A DNA stretch of 64,000 nt from Pseudarthrobacter siccitolerans (GCF_001046895.1 NZ_CAQI01000024.1:31118-95117), one strand, 5' to 3'; positions 44,470 to 52,937 are shown, numbered from the stretch's first letter. Notes: generated by a model not told the origin, from the sequence alone. A program made the numbers and translations.

Positions 44470-44987
44470 GCGTAAACCTGACCCTCCTGATCGTGATGGG
44501 TGCCCTGTACGCCTGCGGGATCTACCTCATCCTGGAACGCAGCCTGACGCGCGTGCTGCTGGGGCTGATGCTCCTCGCCAACGCCACCAACCTGCTGATC
44601 CTGGCCACCGGCGGCTACGCCGGGCTGGCACCCCTGTATTCAAAGGAGACGGCCGCGGAGGACTACAACGATCCCCTTCCACAAGCGCTGATCCTGACGT
44701 CCATTGTCATCTCCTTTGCCGTGACGGCCTTTATGCTCGGCATCATTTACCGCACCTGGGTCCTGGCGCGCCAGGATGAGATCCAGGATGACGTGGAAGA
44801 CCTCCGCGTGGCGGTAACGCCGAGCTTCGACGCCGAGGACGACGCCGAGATCCCGGCCGAAACGTCCGAGTTCCCGGTGGCGACGGTCATGGCGGGCGGC
44901 CGTGAGATGCCCGCCGAACACGCCGCCGCAGAAGAAAAACCCGGCTCCACGAATGTGGCCCCTGGCCCGGAAGGAGGCGGAAAGTGA
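44466..44987 (+). CDS. mnhC: Na+/H+ antiporter subunit C
   Basis: 173 aa, NuoK-like, three helices: LLIVMGALYACGIYLILERSLTRVLLGLMLL, then NATNLLILATGGYAGLAPLY and ALILTSIVISFAVTAFMLGI. A hydrophilic Asp/Glu-rich tail of about 65 residues extends beyond the family core of about 110. Overlaps mnhA and mnhD by 4 bases each. Confidence 0.94.
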   Translation: MSVNLTLLIVMGALYACGIYLILERSLTRVLLGLMLLANATNLLILATGGYAGLAPLYSKETAAEDYNDPLPQALILTSIVISFAVTAFMLGIIYRTWVLARQDEIQDDVEDLRVAVTPSFDAEDDAEIPAETSEFPVATVMAGGREMPAEHAAAEEKPGSTNVAPGPEGGGK

Positions 44988-46588
44988 ACATCGCAAGCTT
45001 TGCCCCGCTCGCCGTCGTACTTCCCATCCTGGGCGCCGCCCTGACCTTCCTGCTGATCCGGCACTCACGCGCCCAGCGCGCCGTCAGCATTGGCCTGCTG
45101 TCCCTCACCCTGCTGCTGGAATGCCTGCTGCTGGCCTCGGTGTGGGACGGCGGCACGGCAGCGGTAACCATCGGCGGCTGGCTGCCGCCGTGGGGCATCG
45201 TGATGGTGGTGGACCAGTTCTCCTCGCTGATGCTGGTGGTGTCCTCCGCAGTGAGCCTCGCCGTGCTGGTCTACGCCACCGGGCAGGGCATGGCCGACGG
45301 CGACCACGACGCGCCGGTGTCGATCTTCCACCCGACGTACCTGATCCTGGTGGCCGGAGTTTCCAACGCGTTTCTCTCGGGGGACCTCTTCAACCTGTAC
45401 GTGGGCTTCGAGATCCTGCTGACGGCAAGCTACGTGCTGATGACGCTGGGCGGGACCGGGCCGCGGATCCGCGCGGGCGTGACCTACGTGGTGGTGTCCG
45501 TGGTGTCGTCCGTGCTGTTCCTGATCGCCATCGCCATGGTCTACGGGGCCACCGGAACCGTGAACATGGCGGACCTCGCCATCAAGCTCGGCGAGCTGGA
45601 CCAGGGCACCAAAACCCTCCTGCACGTGATGCTGCTGGTGGCGTTCGGCATCAAGGCGGCTGTTTTCCCGCTGTCCTTTTGGCTGCCTGACTCCTACCCC
45701 ACGGCCCCGGCTCCGGTCACCGCCGTGTTCGCGGGCCTGCTGACCAAAGTGGGTGTCTACGCGATGGTGCGCACCGAGACCCTGCTCTTTCCGGGGGACA
45801 CACTCAACACGCCCCTGATGGTGGCAGCGCTGCTGACCATGGTGGTGGGAATCCTGGGTGCGCTGGCACAGAACGACATTAAACGTCTGCTCTCGTTTAC
45901 CCTGGTCAGCCACATCGGCTACATGGTGTTCGGCCTGGCCATGTCCTCCACCGCCGGGCTGGGAGCCGCAGTCTTTTACGTGGCCCACCACATCACCATC
46001 CAGACCAGCCTGTTCCTGGTGACCGGCCTGATCGAGCGCCGGGGCGGCAGTTCCTCCGTGGACAGGCTGGGCGGCCTGGCCAAACTGTCGCCCCTGCTGG
46101 CGCTGCTCTTCTTTGTCCCCGCCATGAACCTGGCCGGCATCCCGCCATTCTCCGGATTCCTTGGAAAGGTGGGGCTCATGCAGGCGGGCATCGAGCTGGG
46201 CACGCCGCTGGCCTATGCACTGGTCATCGGCGGCGTGGTCACCAGCCTCCTGACGCTGCTGGCCATCGCCAGGGTGTGGAACCGCGCCTTCTGGCGCAAG
46301 CCCACGGACGCCGAGCACCCGGACCCCGTGCTCCTGGCCACGCCGGGAGTACGGGTCGCCGGGCCGGGCGCCAAGCTCAACACCGTGACGCTCCTGCCGC
46401 GCACCATGGTGGGTTCCACGCTCGGACTGGTGGTTCTTGGCGTCGCACTGACCGTCTTCGCAGGCCCGCTGTTTGCGGTTTCGGACCAGGCTGCGCAAGA
46501 CATGCTCAACAGGTCTTCCTACATCCAGGCAGTCCTGGGCGAGGACACCGTAGTGCCCATGATCCTGACGGCAGGAGGAGGAAAATGA
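44984..46588 (+). CDS. mnhD: Na+/H+ antiporter subunit D
   Basis: 534 aa, NuoN/NuoM-like with about 14 helices. LFNLYVGFEILLTASYVLMTLGG carries the membrane Glu, AFGIKAAVFPLSFWLPDSYP the key Lys and proline helix, and IKRLLSFTLVSHIGYM a further conserved Lys. With subunit A it forms the ion-translocating part. Starts inside the mnhC stop (4-bp overlap). Confidence 0.95.
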   Translation: MNIASFAPLAVVLPILGAALTFLLIRHSRAQRAVSIGLLSLTLLLECLLLASVWDGGTAAVTIGGWLPPWGIVMVVDQFSSLMLVVSSAVSLAVLVYATGQGMADGDHDAPVSIFHPTYLILVAGVSNAFLSGDLFNLYVGFEILLTASYVLMTLGGTGPRIRAGVTYVVVSVVSSVLFLIAIAMVYGATGTVNMADLAIKLGELDQGTKTLLHVMLLVAFGIKAAVFPLSFWLPDSYPTAPAPVTAVFAGLLTKVGVYAMVRTETLLFPGDTLNTPLMVAALLTMVVGILGALAQNDIKRLLSFTLVSHIGYMVFGLAMSSTAGLGAAVFYVAHHITIQTSLFLVTGLIERRGGSSSVDRLGGLAKLSPLLALLFFVPAMNLAGIPPFSGFLGKVGLMQAGIELGTPLAYALVIGGVVTSLLTLLAIARVWNRAFWRKPTDAEHPDPVLLATPGVRVAGPGAKLNTVTLLPRTMVGSTLGLVVLGVALTVFAGPLFAVSDQAAQDMLNRSSYIQAVLGEDTVVPMILTAGGGK

Positions 46589-47130
46589 GCCGCCGCCGGA
46601 TTTCGCTGCGCCAGGAACTACCGCTCCTGGTCTGGCTGGTGATTGTCTGGGGCGCCCTGTGGCAGGACTTCAGCCCGGGGAACCTCCTGTTCGGCGCCTT
46701 GCTGGCCGTGGCGGTCGCCAGGCTGTTCTACCTCCCGCCGGTTGAGCTGAGCGGCCGCTTCAACATCCTTTACGCGGTGCCGTTCGCCCTGATGTTCCTG
46801 GCCAAGGTGGCGGTGGCCAGTGCCCAGATCCTGTACCTGGCGGTGATGCGCGGACCCCAGGTCAAGAACGCATTGGTGGCGGTGACGCTCAGAAGCCACC
46901 AGGATCTGCTGGTGACCGCTACCGGCCATGTCATATCCCTGATTCCGGGCTCGCTGGTGGTGGAGGTGGATCGGTCAACCTCCACCCTGTACCTGCACGT
47001 TTTGAACATCAACTCCGTTGAGGACGTGGAGAACTTCCGCCAGGAGGTCAGGTCCATCGAGGCCGGGCTGATCCGGATCATGGGCACCCGGGAAGAGCTT
47101 GAAACCGTACGGGCGGAGGCAACCGCATGA
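46585..47130 (+). CDS. mnhE: Na+/H+ antiporter subunit E
   Basis: 181 aa. ATG 46585 overlaps the mnhD stop by 4 bases and has GGAGGAGG just upstream; the frame stays open much further left, but that part is a shadow of mnhD. Two to three helices, then VTLRSHQDLLVTATGHVISLIPGSLVVEV, typical of MnhE, and a C-terminal soluble tail. Confidence 0.94.
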   Translation: MSRRRISLRQELPLLVWLVIVWGALWQDFSPGNLLFGALLAVAVARLFYLPPVELSGRFNILYAVPFALMFLAKVAVASAQILYLAVMRGPQVKNALVAVTLRSHQDLLVTATGHVISLIPGSLVVEVDRSTSTLYLHVLNINSVEDVENFRQEVRSIEAGLIRIMGTREELETVRAEATA

Positions 47131-47405
47131 TGCAGACTGTCCTGGTCCTTACGGCCGTCATCTTCTCGCTTGCCGCCGGCGGCGCGATCATCAGGATCGC
47201 CCGCGGCCCGTCCCTGTTGGACCGGGTGCTGGCCGCAGACGTCCTGCTCGCCATCCTGGGCGGGGCCTTGTGCGTGGACATGGCCGTGAACCGGCACCTG
47301 AACAACCTGATGCTGGTGGCGGGCATCTCCATCATCGGGTTCATCGGGTCCGTCACTGTTGCCCGGTTCGTGGCAGACCGAAGGGAGCAGCCGGGTGAGT
47401 CCTGA
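47127..47405 (+). CDS. mnhF: Na+/H+ antiporter subunit F
   Basis: 92 aa with three helices. RIARGPSLLDRVLAADVLLAILGG is the conserved MnhF motif including the Asp-containing helix. Overlaps mnhE by 4 bases and mnhG by 11. Confidence 0.93.
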   Translation: MMQTVLVLTAVIFSLAAGGAIIRIARGPSLLDRVLAADVLLAILGGALCVDMAVNRHLNNLMLVAGISIIGFIGSVTVARFVADRREQPGES

Positions 47406-47805
47406 CGCTACTGGCCTGGATTTCTGGATCGACCTTGTCTCCGCCGTGTTTATGGTGGTGGGCGCGGTGATGTCGCTGGGCGCCGCGATCGGCCTGCTCC
47501 GGTTCCCGGATCTTCTGAGCCGCATGCACGCCGCCACCAAGCCGCAGGTGCTGGGGCTGTTCCTGTTGCTGGCCGCGATCGGGCTGCAGATGCGCACCTG
47601 GTGGGTGTGGCCGGTGCTGGTGGTGGCCTGGATCTTCCAGCTGCTCACGGTGCCGGTGTCCGCGCACATGGTGGGCCGGGCCGGCTACCGCACCAAGCAC
47701 CTGCACCGTGAACTGCTGACGGCCGACGAACTGGAGGCGGTAGTGCAGAAAGCCGCCGCCAAAACCGCCCGTGAGGACGGTTCCGGCGACGGCCAGGTGA
47801 ACTAA
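47395..47805 (+). CDS. mnhG: Na+/H+ antiporter subunit G
   Basis: 136 aa from GTG 47395 (AAGGGAG about 8 bases upstream). Three helices; AAIGLLRFPDLLSRMHAATKPQVLG is the MnhG signature. Last gene of the mnhA(B)CDEFG operon, followed closely by a long inverted repeat that should terminate transcription. Confidence 0.94.
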   Translation: MSPDATGLDFWIDLVSAVFMVVGAVMSLGAAIGLLRFPDLLSRMHAATKPQVLGLFLLLAAIGLQMRTWWVWPVLVVAWIFQLLTVPVSAHMVGRAGYRTKHLHRELLTADELEAVVQKAAAKTAREDGSGDGQVN

Positions 47806-47811
47806 CTCTTG

Positions 47812-47874
47812 GAGTTTTTGTCCAGATATGCAGATTATCCGGCCCCGGAAGTCCGCATATCTGCCCAAAAACTC
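47812..47874. terminator. long inverted repeat after mnhG, bidirectional
   Basis: GAGTTTTTG (47812-47820) pairs with CAAAAACTC (47866-47874), and CAGATATGC (47823-47831) with GCATATCTG (47855-47863). That is 18 bp interrupted by one 2-nt mismatch, around a 23-nt G/C loop. The flanking T5 and A5 tracts are inside the stem, so it can work for both mnhG and the convergent DUF4235 gene. It also has the look of a dispersed intergenic repeat. Confidence 0.75.
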
Positions 47875-47880
47875 TATTGG

Positions 47881-48144
47881 TCAGACGATGTCTTTGCTCT
47901 TGGCGAACCGTGTGATGGCCCGCTGGGTGCCGCGGTTGGCCAGGACCTGGATGATGGTGCTGACGGACGCCGAGATCAGCGCGAACGTCAGCGCGGACTG
48001 CAAGCTGGTGGGGATATCCTCGTCCTTGCCGGTGGGTGGCTTCCGGCCGGTGGTCTTTTCCCAGATGGTGTTGACCAGCTTGGTCCCGACGAAGCCGGCG
48101 CCAAGGCTTATGCCGGTACCGAGCAGCTTGATGAAGAGGTTCAT
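47881..48144 (-). CDS. DUF4235 membrane protein
   Basis: 87 aa. An N-terminal glycine-rich helix (LLGTGISLGAGFVGTKLVNTIWEKTTGRKPP) and a second helix near residues 50-70 match the short DUF4235 family of actinobacteria. Membrane-associated; function unknown. Convergent with the Mrp operon, separated only by the terminator repeat. Confidence 0.8.
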   Translation of the reverse strand: MNLFIKLLGTGISLGAGFVGTKLVNTIWEKTTGRKPPTGKDEDIPTSLQSALTFALISASVSTIIQVLANRGTQRAITRFAKSKDIV

Positions 48145-48240
48145 TCTTTGTACTCCTTGCGGGCGGAAAACGGGCTGTACCCAGCCTAACCGCCCATTCT
48201 GCGGCTACGGCACAGCGACGGCGGGCGACTGGCGGGCGCG

Positions 48241-48456
48241 TCAGCTGGCGGGTGGTTCCGTGCGGAACTTGATCATTTTGTGGGTGCCGTCGCAGTACGG
48301 CTTGATCGCTGACGCGCCGCAGCGGCACAGCGCCACTGTCTGGCGCTGCCGCGGGACCGGGGCTCCGGACGGGGTCACGATCTCGAAATCGCCCCGGACA
48401 ATCAGCGGGCCGTCGGGGCACACCACGATTGAACTTTCGGCGGGTTCCTGATTCAT
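48241..48456 (-). CDS. CDGSH iron-sulfur domain protein
   Basis: 71 aa single-domain protein. CRCGASAIKPYCDGTH carries the three Cys and one His that bind a labile [2Fe-2S] cluster as in mitoNEET. The ATG at 48456 overlaps the stop of the glycosyltransferase gene by 4 bases. Third gene of a three-gene operon with a haem-oxygenase-like diiron protein; it may deliver electrons to it or act as a cluster/redox sensor (inference). Confidence 0.88.
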   Translation of the reverse strand: MNQEPAESSIVVCPDGPLIVRGDFEIVTPSGAPVPRQRQTVALCRCGASAIKPYCDGTHKMIKFRTEPPAS

Positions 48457-49529
48457 GGCTGCTCCTTGGGTGCGTGGTCGGGTTTCAAATAGTGGTGGGT
48501 GCCGAGCTTGCCGTGGTGCCGGCGCCGAAGCTCGGCTTCCGAGTGGGCCGCAATTTTGAGCCGCGTCCCGGCGTAGGGCACACCGCCGGCGAGCCGGAAC
48601 CCCAGGGCAAGCCAGATGCAGGCGGCCCGCTCCAGGATCCACAGCGGCGCGAACAGGGTGGCGGGGAAGGGGAAAACCGCCGTTCCGGAGTGCCGCCGTC
48701 GTCCCGTCTCGGCGATCAGGACCGGCGCTGCCGCCAGTGCCAGGAGGGCGGTGCGACGGCGGCCGGCGGGAAGGCGGGCAGCGCAGGCGATCACCGGGAA
48801 CAGGGCAAGTTCGGCCGCGAGGCGCCGGGGCTGGGTGAAGTCGTCGTAGGCCTGGCGCGTGCGCTGCTTGAGGAAGTGCCGGAACTTCGGCGGCCTGCGG
48901 GCCACAAAGAGGTCCGGCACGATTTTTTCGCAGCCGCCTGCCGCTTTGACGGTGCGGATCAGTTCAAGGTTCTCGAACAGCACCGGGTCGTAGCCGCCGG
49001 TAGCCATCAGCGCGCTCCTGCGCACGGCAAGAGTGCCGGGGTAGTCCGCAGACCACGCACGGTTGATCAGGGTCCGCGACGTATCCCACCACGCGTGCCA
49101 AGGCAGCGGATCAAAGTAGTTCTGCGGCCGCACAATGTCCGCCGAGCTGAGGTGATGGACGACGGCGGCGAGCGACTCGCGCGTGTAGCGCACGTCGTCG
49201 TCGGCGATCACCAGCAGTTCCGCCGTGGACGCGTATACGCCGGTCATGACGCCTGCCACCTTGCCATTACCGGCCGCGCTGTCGCCGCTGCCGCCACGGC
49301 CGCCGCCGGCGGGCTCGGGACGGATGTGGTGCACTCCGGGCGGAAAGGCGGCCCGGTGCCGCTCGAACAGGCCAGGGGCGGAGCCGTCCACCACAATGAC
49401 GGGAATCCACTCAAGAAGCCGTCCGAGGTAGGCGGCCAGGTCCTGCAGCTCCGGATCCCGTTCCGACTCCTCCGTCCAGCGCAGGGGCAGGATGTACTCT
49501 GCGGACGGCCCCACCGACGGGGTGCTCAT
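48453..49529 (-). CDS. family 2-like glycosyltransferase (GT-A fold)
   Basis: 358 aa. The Rossmann-like beginning (WIPVIVVDGSAP) and LLVIADDDVRYT with a DxD-type metal motif near residue 110 indicate a nucleotide-sugar transferase. GTLAVRRSALMATGGYD is the acceptor region, and a C-terminal hydrophobic segment (about 265-310) may attach it to the membrane. The acceptor is unknown. Overlaps both neighbours by 4 bases. An odd partner for redox proteins, unless the operon makes or modifies a glycosylated small molecule. Confidence 0.82.
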   Translation of the reverse strand: MSTPSVGPSAEYILPLRWTEESERDPELQDLAAYLGRLLEWIPVIVVDGSAPGLFERHRAAFPPGVHHIRPEPAGGGRGGSGDSAAGNGKVAGVMTGVYASTAELLVIADDDVRYTRESLAAVVHHLSSADIVRPQNYFDPLPWHAWWDTSRTLINRAWSADYPGTLAVRRSALMATGGYDPVLFENLELIRTVKAAGGCEKIVPDLFVARRPPKFRHFLKQRTRQAYDDFTQPRRLAAELALFPVIACAARLPAGRRRTALLALAAAPVLIAETGRRRHSGTAVFPFPATLFAPLWILERAACIWLALGFRLAGGVPYAGTRLKIAAHSEAELRRRHHGKLGTHHYLKPDHAPKEQP

Positions 49530-50587
49530 GCTGCTGCCGGTACGGCCGCCCTCAGTGAGGTCATTCCGTTTTCCCAGCTGGCCATGAGGTGTGCGGAAAT
49601 CCTGCCGTCGATGGCCATCACCGCCGTCGCGCCGAACAGGACGTCCGCCAGCAGCCCGGGTTCAGCTTCCACCAGGCCACCGGCGAGGTCGCGCCCGGCG
49701 ATCTGCTCGTGGACGGCGTCGGCCTCCACATGCTCGTCGAAGTAGCGGGTCACGTCGGCGTCGAAGCCGTGCCGCCGGAAGCCGTTTCCATACAGCCGGT
49801 TGGGCTGCGAGGAGGTCATCTCGTAAATGGCGAGGTGCCCGGTGATGGCTCCGCGGAGCCGCCGGTTCAACCCGAAAAGGGACATCATGTTCACCGCGGC
49901 GAGCGAGACGGCGGGGGCCGCGTCCACGTAGGCGCCGTACTGGTCATCCATGCCCAACCCCCGCATGGTGCGGGCAAACAGTGCGCTGTGCATGCGTTCG
50001 GGGCGTCCGCCGCCGTACTCGTCGGCCTGGATTTCCACAAGGGCAGCCTTGGGCCTGCCGGTGAGGCGGGGGATGGCCCAAGTGTGCGGATCCGCTTCCT
50101 TGAGCTGGTAGATGGACTTGTGGATCAGGAATTCCTTGAGCTGGTCCAGCGTCGCCTTCTTGGCCACAAAACGGGAGACGCTGGGCCCGGTATCGGTGGC
50201 AGCGAGGCCGAAGAGGATGTCCGCCACGGCATCGCTTGTCAGCTCCCCGACCGGCGGAACGTTGATCCCGCCGGCGGTGGAGGCGGCGGCAGCACGGAGC
50301 GCGGCCTCAAACGGCCGCTCCATCAGGCGGCGGACCTGGATCAGCCCCGGTTCCCACTCCCACTCATCACTGATGCCTTCCAGCCCGGAGTAGTGCAGTT
50401 CGTAGAGGCAGAAGAGGGCCAGCTGGACGTCGTCGTCACCAATGATGTCAGCGGATGCCGTCACGCGGGGTGCCGCCAGCAGGCGCAGTTCCTCGATGGC
50501 GGCGGCACCCTCGTCGCTGCCGGGCGTACAGGCGAGTGCCCGAAAGAGGGTGCTGGTGAGGGGACCTCGAGGTTCCGGGATCTTCAT
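49526..50587 (-). CDS. iron-containing redox enzyme, haem-oxygenase-like diiron fold (HDO)
   Basis: 353 aa. Matches the iron-containing redox enzyme family. Candidate metal ligands are in LYELHYSGLEG (Glu, His), LVEIQADEYGGGRPERMHSALF (Glu, Asp/Glu, His) and YFDEHVEADAVHEQIAG (Asp/Glu, His), with EMTSSQPN between. HDO enzymes use O2 on fatty acids, amino acids or peptides in natural-product pathways; the substrate here is unknown. It leads an operon with a glycosyltransferase and a CDGSH protein. Confidence 0.83.
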   Translation of the reverse strand: MKIPEPRGPLTSTLFRALACTPGSDEGAAAIEELRLLAAPRVTASADIIGDDDVQLALFCLYELHYSGLEGISDEWEWEPGLIQVRRLMERPFEAALRAAAASTAGGINVPPVGELTSDAVADILFGLAATDTGPSVSRFVAKKATLDQLKEFLIHKSIYQLKEADPHTWAIPRLTGRPKAALVEIQADEYGGGRPERMHSALFARTMRGLGMDDQYGAYVDAAPAVSLAAVNMMSLFGLNRRLRGAITGHLAIYEMTSSQPNRLYGNGFRRHGFDADVTRYFDEHVEADAVHEQIAGRDLAGGLVEAEPGLLADVLFGATAVMAIDGRISAHLMASWENGMTSLRAAVPAAA

Positions 50588-50640
50588 GATGCTCCTTTGG
50601 GCGGCATTGCTGCGTCGTCGACAGCGGGTTTCGGTGGTGG

Positions 50641-51165
50641 TCAGGTCTTGTTGTGCTCGTCGGCGTCGGTGCCCGGGTCCCGGGCCGCGCGGTCCCGGTC
50701 CCGACTGCCGGGAAAGGTCTTTGTGCCAGGAACGGTCTTGGGTGACAGCAGGACGGCAAGGGCGATCATGGCCAGTCCCAATGCGAGGTGCAGCCAGTTG
50801 TCCGCATTGTTCTCGGGAAGGAAGTTCGCCGGCAGGTCGTCGCCCATCAACAGGCCGTACAGCCAGAGGAACAGGTAAGCGACGCCCCCGTAGATGAGGA
50901 AATTCCGCCCCTGCCGGTGCGTCCTGGCCATCACGAGGCCCGCTATGCCAAACAAGAGGTGGATGGCGTTGTGCAGTACCGACACCTGGAAGATCCCGAA
51001 CAGCTCTGCCTTGGAGCCGGGTCCGGCAAAGGCCAGGGAATCGAAATTGACGGTGATGCCCGGAATGAATCCCAGGATTCCAACCAGCAGGAAAACAGTG
51101 CCCGTGGCAAGGGTGGCCTTCTGCAGGCCCGTCCTCGCTTCGGTGCCGCGGGTGCTGACCGCCAT
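50641..51165 (-). CDS. DUF4383 membrane protein
   Basis: 174 aa with four helices. LVGILGFIPGITVNFDSL, then SVLHNAIHLLFGIAGLVMA and the paired LHLALGLAMIALAVLL, are the DUF4383 pattern. The C-terminus is a charged Arg/Asp-rich tail. Function unknown. It ends 53 bp before the HDO gene and could share its transcript. Confidence 0.82.
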   Translation of the reverse strand: MAVSTRGTEARTGLQKATLATGTVFLLVGILGFIPGITVNFDSLAFAGPGSKAELFGIFQVSVLHNAIHLLFGIAGLVMARTHRQGRNFLIYGGVAYLFLWLYGLLMGDDLPANFLPENNADNWLHLALGLAMIALAVLLSPKTVPGTKTFPGSRDRDRAARDPGTDADEHNKT

Positions 51166-51245
51166 AACCTGTACTCCTCTAAAGCCGGGAACAACATAGT
51201 AAGCATGATTACTAATAAAAGCTAAGCACGCTTCCTACCCTGCGT

Positions 51246-51455
51246 TTACGCGTCCGGGCTGTTCCAGGTATAGGGGTTGGCGTGGGCCCCGCCATGCCGG
51301 CCCTGCTCGTATCCCTGCTGCCAGGCCTTCCCGACGGCGGCCACAAGTTCGGCGAGCAGGGGATAGTAGGGGTGGTCCGGGCCAATATAGATCATCTCGT
51401 CCTCGGCTTTATCAACCGCCGCCCGCACCTGGTTTTCCTCACCAGGACCGCTCAT
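51246..51455 (-). CDS. 69-aa hypothetical protein
   Basis: Acidic, soluble; MSGPGEENQVRAAVDKAEDEM, then YIGPDHPYYPLLAELVAAVGKAW and a Gly/His-rich end. ATG 51455 has AAGGAGG about 5 bases upstream; a GTG two codons earlier would place the ribosome site on the start, so it is less likely. No family recognised. Confidence 0.65.
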   Translation of the reverse strand: MSGPGEENQVRAAVDKAEDEMIYIGPDHPYYPLLAELVAAVGKAWQQGYEQGRHGGAHANPYTWNSPDA

Positions 51456-51497
51456 GGACACCTCCTTGCCCCGGCATTATCCAGCTAAGAGAATGCG

Positions 51498-52040
51498 TCA
51501 GTCGGCGCCCATCGAGCCGAGGACTTCGCGCAGGGCCTGGACCACCATGTTGTGGTCCTGCACCTGGGGAAGCCCCGAAACAGTCACCGTGGCTACGGCA
51601 CCCACCCCTGCCACGTAGACCGGGAAGGAGCCCCCGTGCGCCGCATACGTGGTCTGGTCGAACCAGCCCTGGTCCTCGATCCTGCCGCCGCGCAGCCGTC
51701 CGCGCAGCCCCACCAGCAGGGACGGGACCTCGTACCGTGCGGCGGTGCGTTGCTTGGCCCGGATCCAGAACTCATTGTCCGGAGTGGCGCCCGGAAGGGC
51801 CACATGGAACAGGACCTGGCCGCCCTTGGTGATGTCGATGGCGATGGGTAGCTGGTCCTCCTTGCCCAGTTCCACCAGCAGCAGTCCCAGGTTCAGTGCG
51901 TCGTCCATCGAAAACCGGGGAAACTGGAGCTCCCGGATTTCGCCCTCAATCCGCGCGATGAGCGCCTGCAGCGAGCCCTCCGGCTGGGTGGCATCAGAAT
52001 CGGGATCGAACTCAGTCATATCCGGCGAAGTGGCAGTCAT
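51498..52040 (-). CDS. heme-degrading-domain (HbpS/GlcG-type, UPF0303) protein
   Basis: 180 aa. Core motifs FSMDDALNLGLLLVELG, LPIAIDITKGGQVLFHVALPG and FDQTTYAAHGGSFPVYVAGVG match the GlcG/HbpS-like fold called heme-degrading domain or UPF0303. The N-terminal 30 residues are acidic and variable. The biochemical role is not settled for this branch. It starts opposite the TPP riboswitch region. Confidence 0.78.
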   Translation of the reverse strand: MTATSPDMTEFDPDSDATQPEGSLQALIARIEGEIRELQFPRFSMDDALNLGLLLVELGKEDQLPIAIDITKGGQVLFHVALPGATPDNEFWIRAKQRTAARYEVPSLLVGLRGRLRGGRIEDQGWFDQTTYAAHGGSFPVYVAGVGAVATVTVSGLPQVQDHNMVVQALREVLGSMGAD

Positions 52041-52121
52041 GGCCCACAATCTACCCCTCCTCCGGTGTAAACTGGACCACGCCCAGCAGGGCTATTTATC
52101 TACCCACAGAATCAATTAACG

Positions 52122-52242
52122 ACAGGGGAGCGCCGCCGTCGGGCATCACTGGCCAAGCCAGGATCCGCAGGTGGGCGCTGAGAGTGCGGACAGCCGCAGA
52201 CCCTCGAACCTGATCCGGTTAGTACCGGCGCAAGGGAGTCGA
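52122..52242 (+). ncRNA. TPP riboswitch (THI element)
   Basis: All conserved parts are present in order: GGGGAGC (52125-52131), the variable P3, GCGCTGAGAGTGCGG with the CUGAGA core at 52178-52183, ACCCTCGAACCTGATC around 52201-52215, and GTTAGTACCGGCGCAAGGGAG closing P1 near 52239. It lies about 75 bp upstream of ykoE and should repress the operon when thiamine pyrophosphate is bound. Confidence 0.96.
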
Positions 52243-52289
52243 GTTCTCGAAGTCCGGCAACGGCAGTCAGTGCCCTTGCCGCACTTTCC

Positions 52290-52308
52290 CCTCCTGTTCC
52301 TCAGGAGG
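52290..52308 (+). promoter_or_regulatory. SD-masking hairpin before ykoE
   Basis: CCTCCTG (52290-52296) and CAGGAGG (52302-52308) form a 7-bp stem around TTCCT, sequestering the ribosome-binding AGGAGG 5 bases before the ATG at 52314. A second stacked hairpin (GGCAA/TTGCC with GGCA/TGCC) lies at 52256-52280. Together they make a plausible expression platform for the TPP riboswitch. Confidence 0.75.
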
Positions 52309-52313
52309 ATCGC

Positions 52314-52937
52314 ATGGCAACAACAGCAGTAAAGAAGACCACCACGAAATCCTGGCGCGTCGTGGACATCGTAGTGGCGGCCCTGATCGCCATCGCCGGC
52401 GGCGTCATCTTCTGGGCATGGTCCCAGGGAGCCGCGGCAGTCTCAGCCCCCATGAACGCCGTCTATCCGCCCCTGACCGGCCTGATCGCCGGCGGCTGGA
52501 TGATCCCGGCGGTGCTGGGCATGCTCATCATCCGCAAGCCGGGCGCGGCGCTGTTCTGCGAAACCGTGGCCGCCACCGGCGAGCTGCTGATGGGTTCGCA
52601 GTACGGCGCCTCCGTGCTCTTCTCCGGCTTTGTCCAGGGCCTGGGCGCAGAGATCATCTTCGCCATCTTCGTGTACAGGAAGTTCAACCTGCCGGTGGCG
52701 CTGCTGGCCGGTGCCGGTGCGGGGCTGTTCTGCGGCCTGAACGACTCCTTCGCCCCGTGGGGCTGGAACATCGCCTACTCGGGCGGCGACAAGCTGGCGT
52801 ACATCATCTTCACAGCCATCTCCGGAGCCATCATCGCCGGTGCCCTGTCCTGGATCGCCACGCGCGGCCTGGCGAAGACCGGTGTCCTGAGCTCGTTCGC
52901 CTCGCGCAAGGCAGCAACGGAGCCCGTCTTCTCCTGA
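52314..52937 (+). CDS. ykoE: ECF transporter substrate-binding (S) component, thiamine precursor
   Basis: 207 aa, about five to six helices. DIVVAALIAIAGGVIFWAWSQ, PLTGLIAGGWMIPAVLGMLI and the late GLNDSFAPWGWN are YkoE motifs. In the YkoEDC system it captures hydroxymethylpyrimidine or thiamine; the TPP riboswitch upstream supports this. Its TGA overlaps the ATG of ykoD by one base (TGATG). Confidence 0.92.
   Translation: MATTAVKKTTTKSWRVVDIVVAALIAIAGGVIFWAWSQGAAAVSAPMNAVYPPLTGLIAGGWMIPAVLGMLIIRKPGAALFCETVAATGELLMGSQYGASVLFSGFVQGLGAEIIFAIFVYRKFNLPVALLAGAGAGLFCGLNDSFAPWGWNIAYSGGDKLAYIIFTAISGAIIAGALSWIATRGLAKTGVLSSFASRKAATEPVFS

Noticed and set aside
45065..46498. 477-codon open frame opposite mnhD
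   Set aside because: Gln/His/Gly-rich shadow of a membrane-protein gene; no start signal and no recognisable domain.
48429..49745. 438-codon plus-strand frame over the glycosyltransferase/CDGSH genes
   Set aside because: Antisense to genes with diagnostic motifs (CDGSH ligands, DxD); composition typical of a shadow frame.
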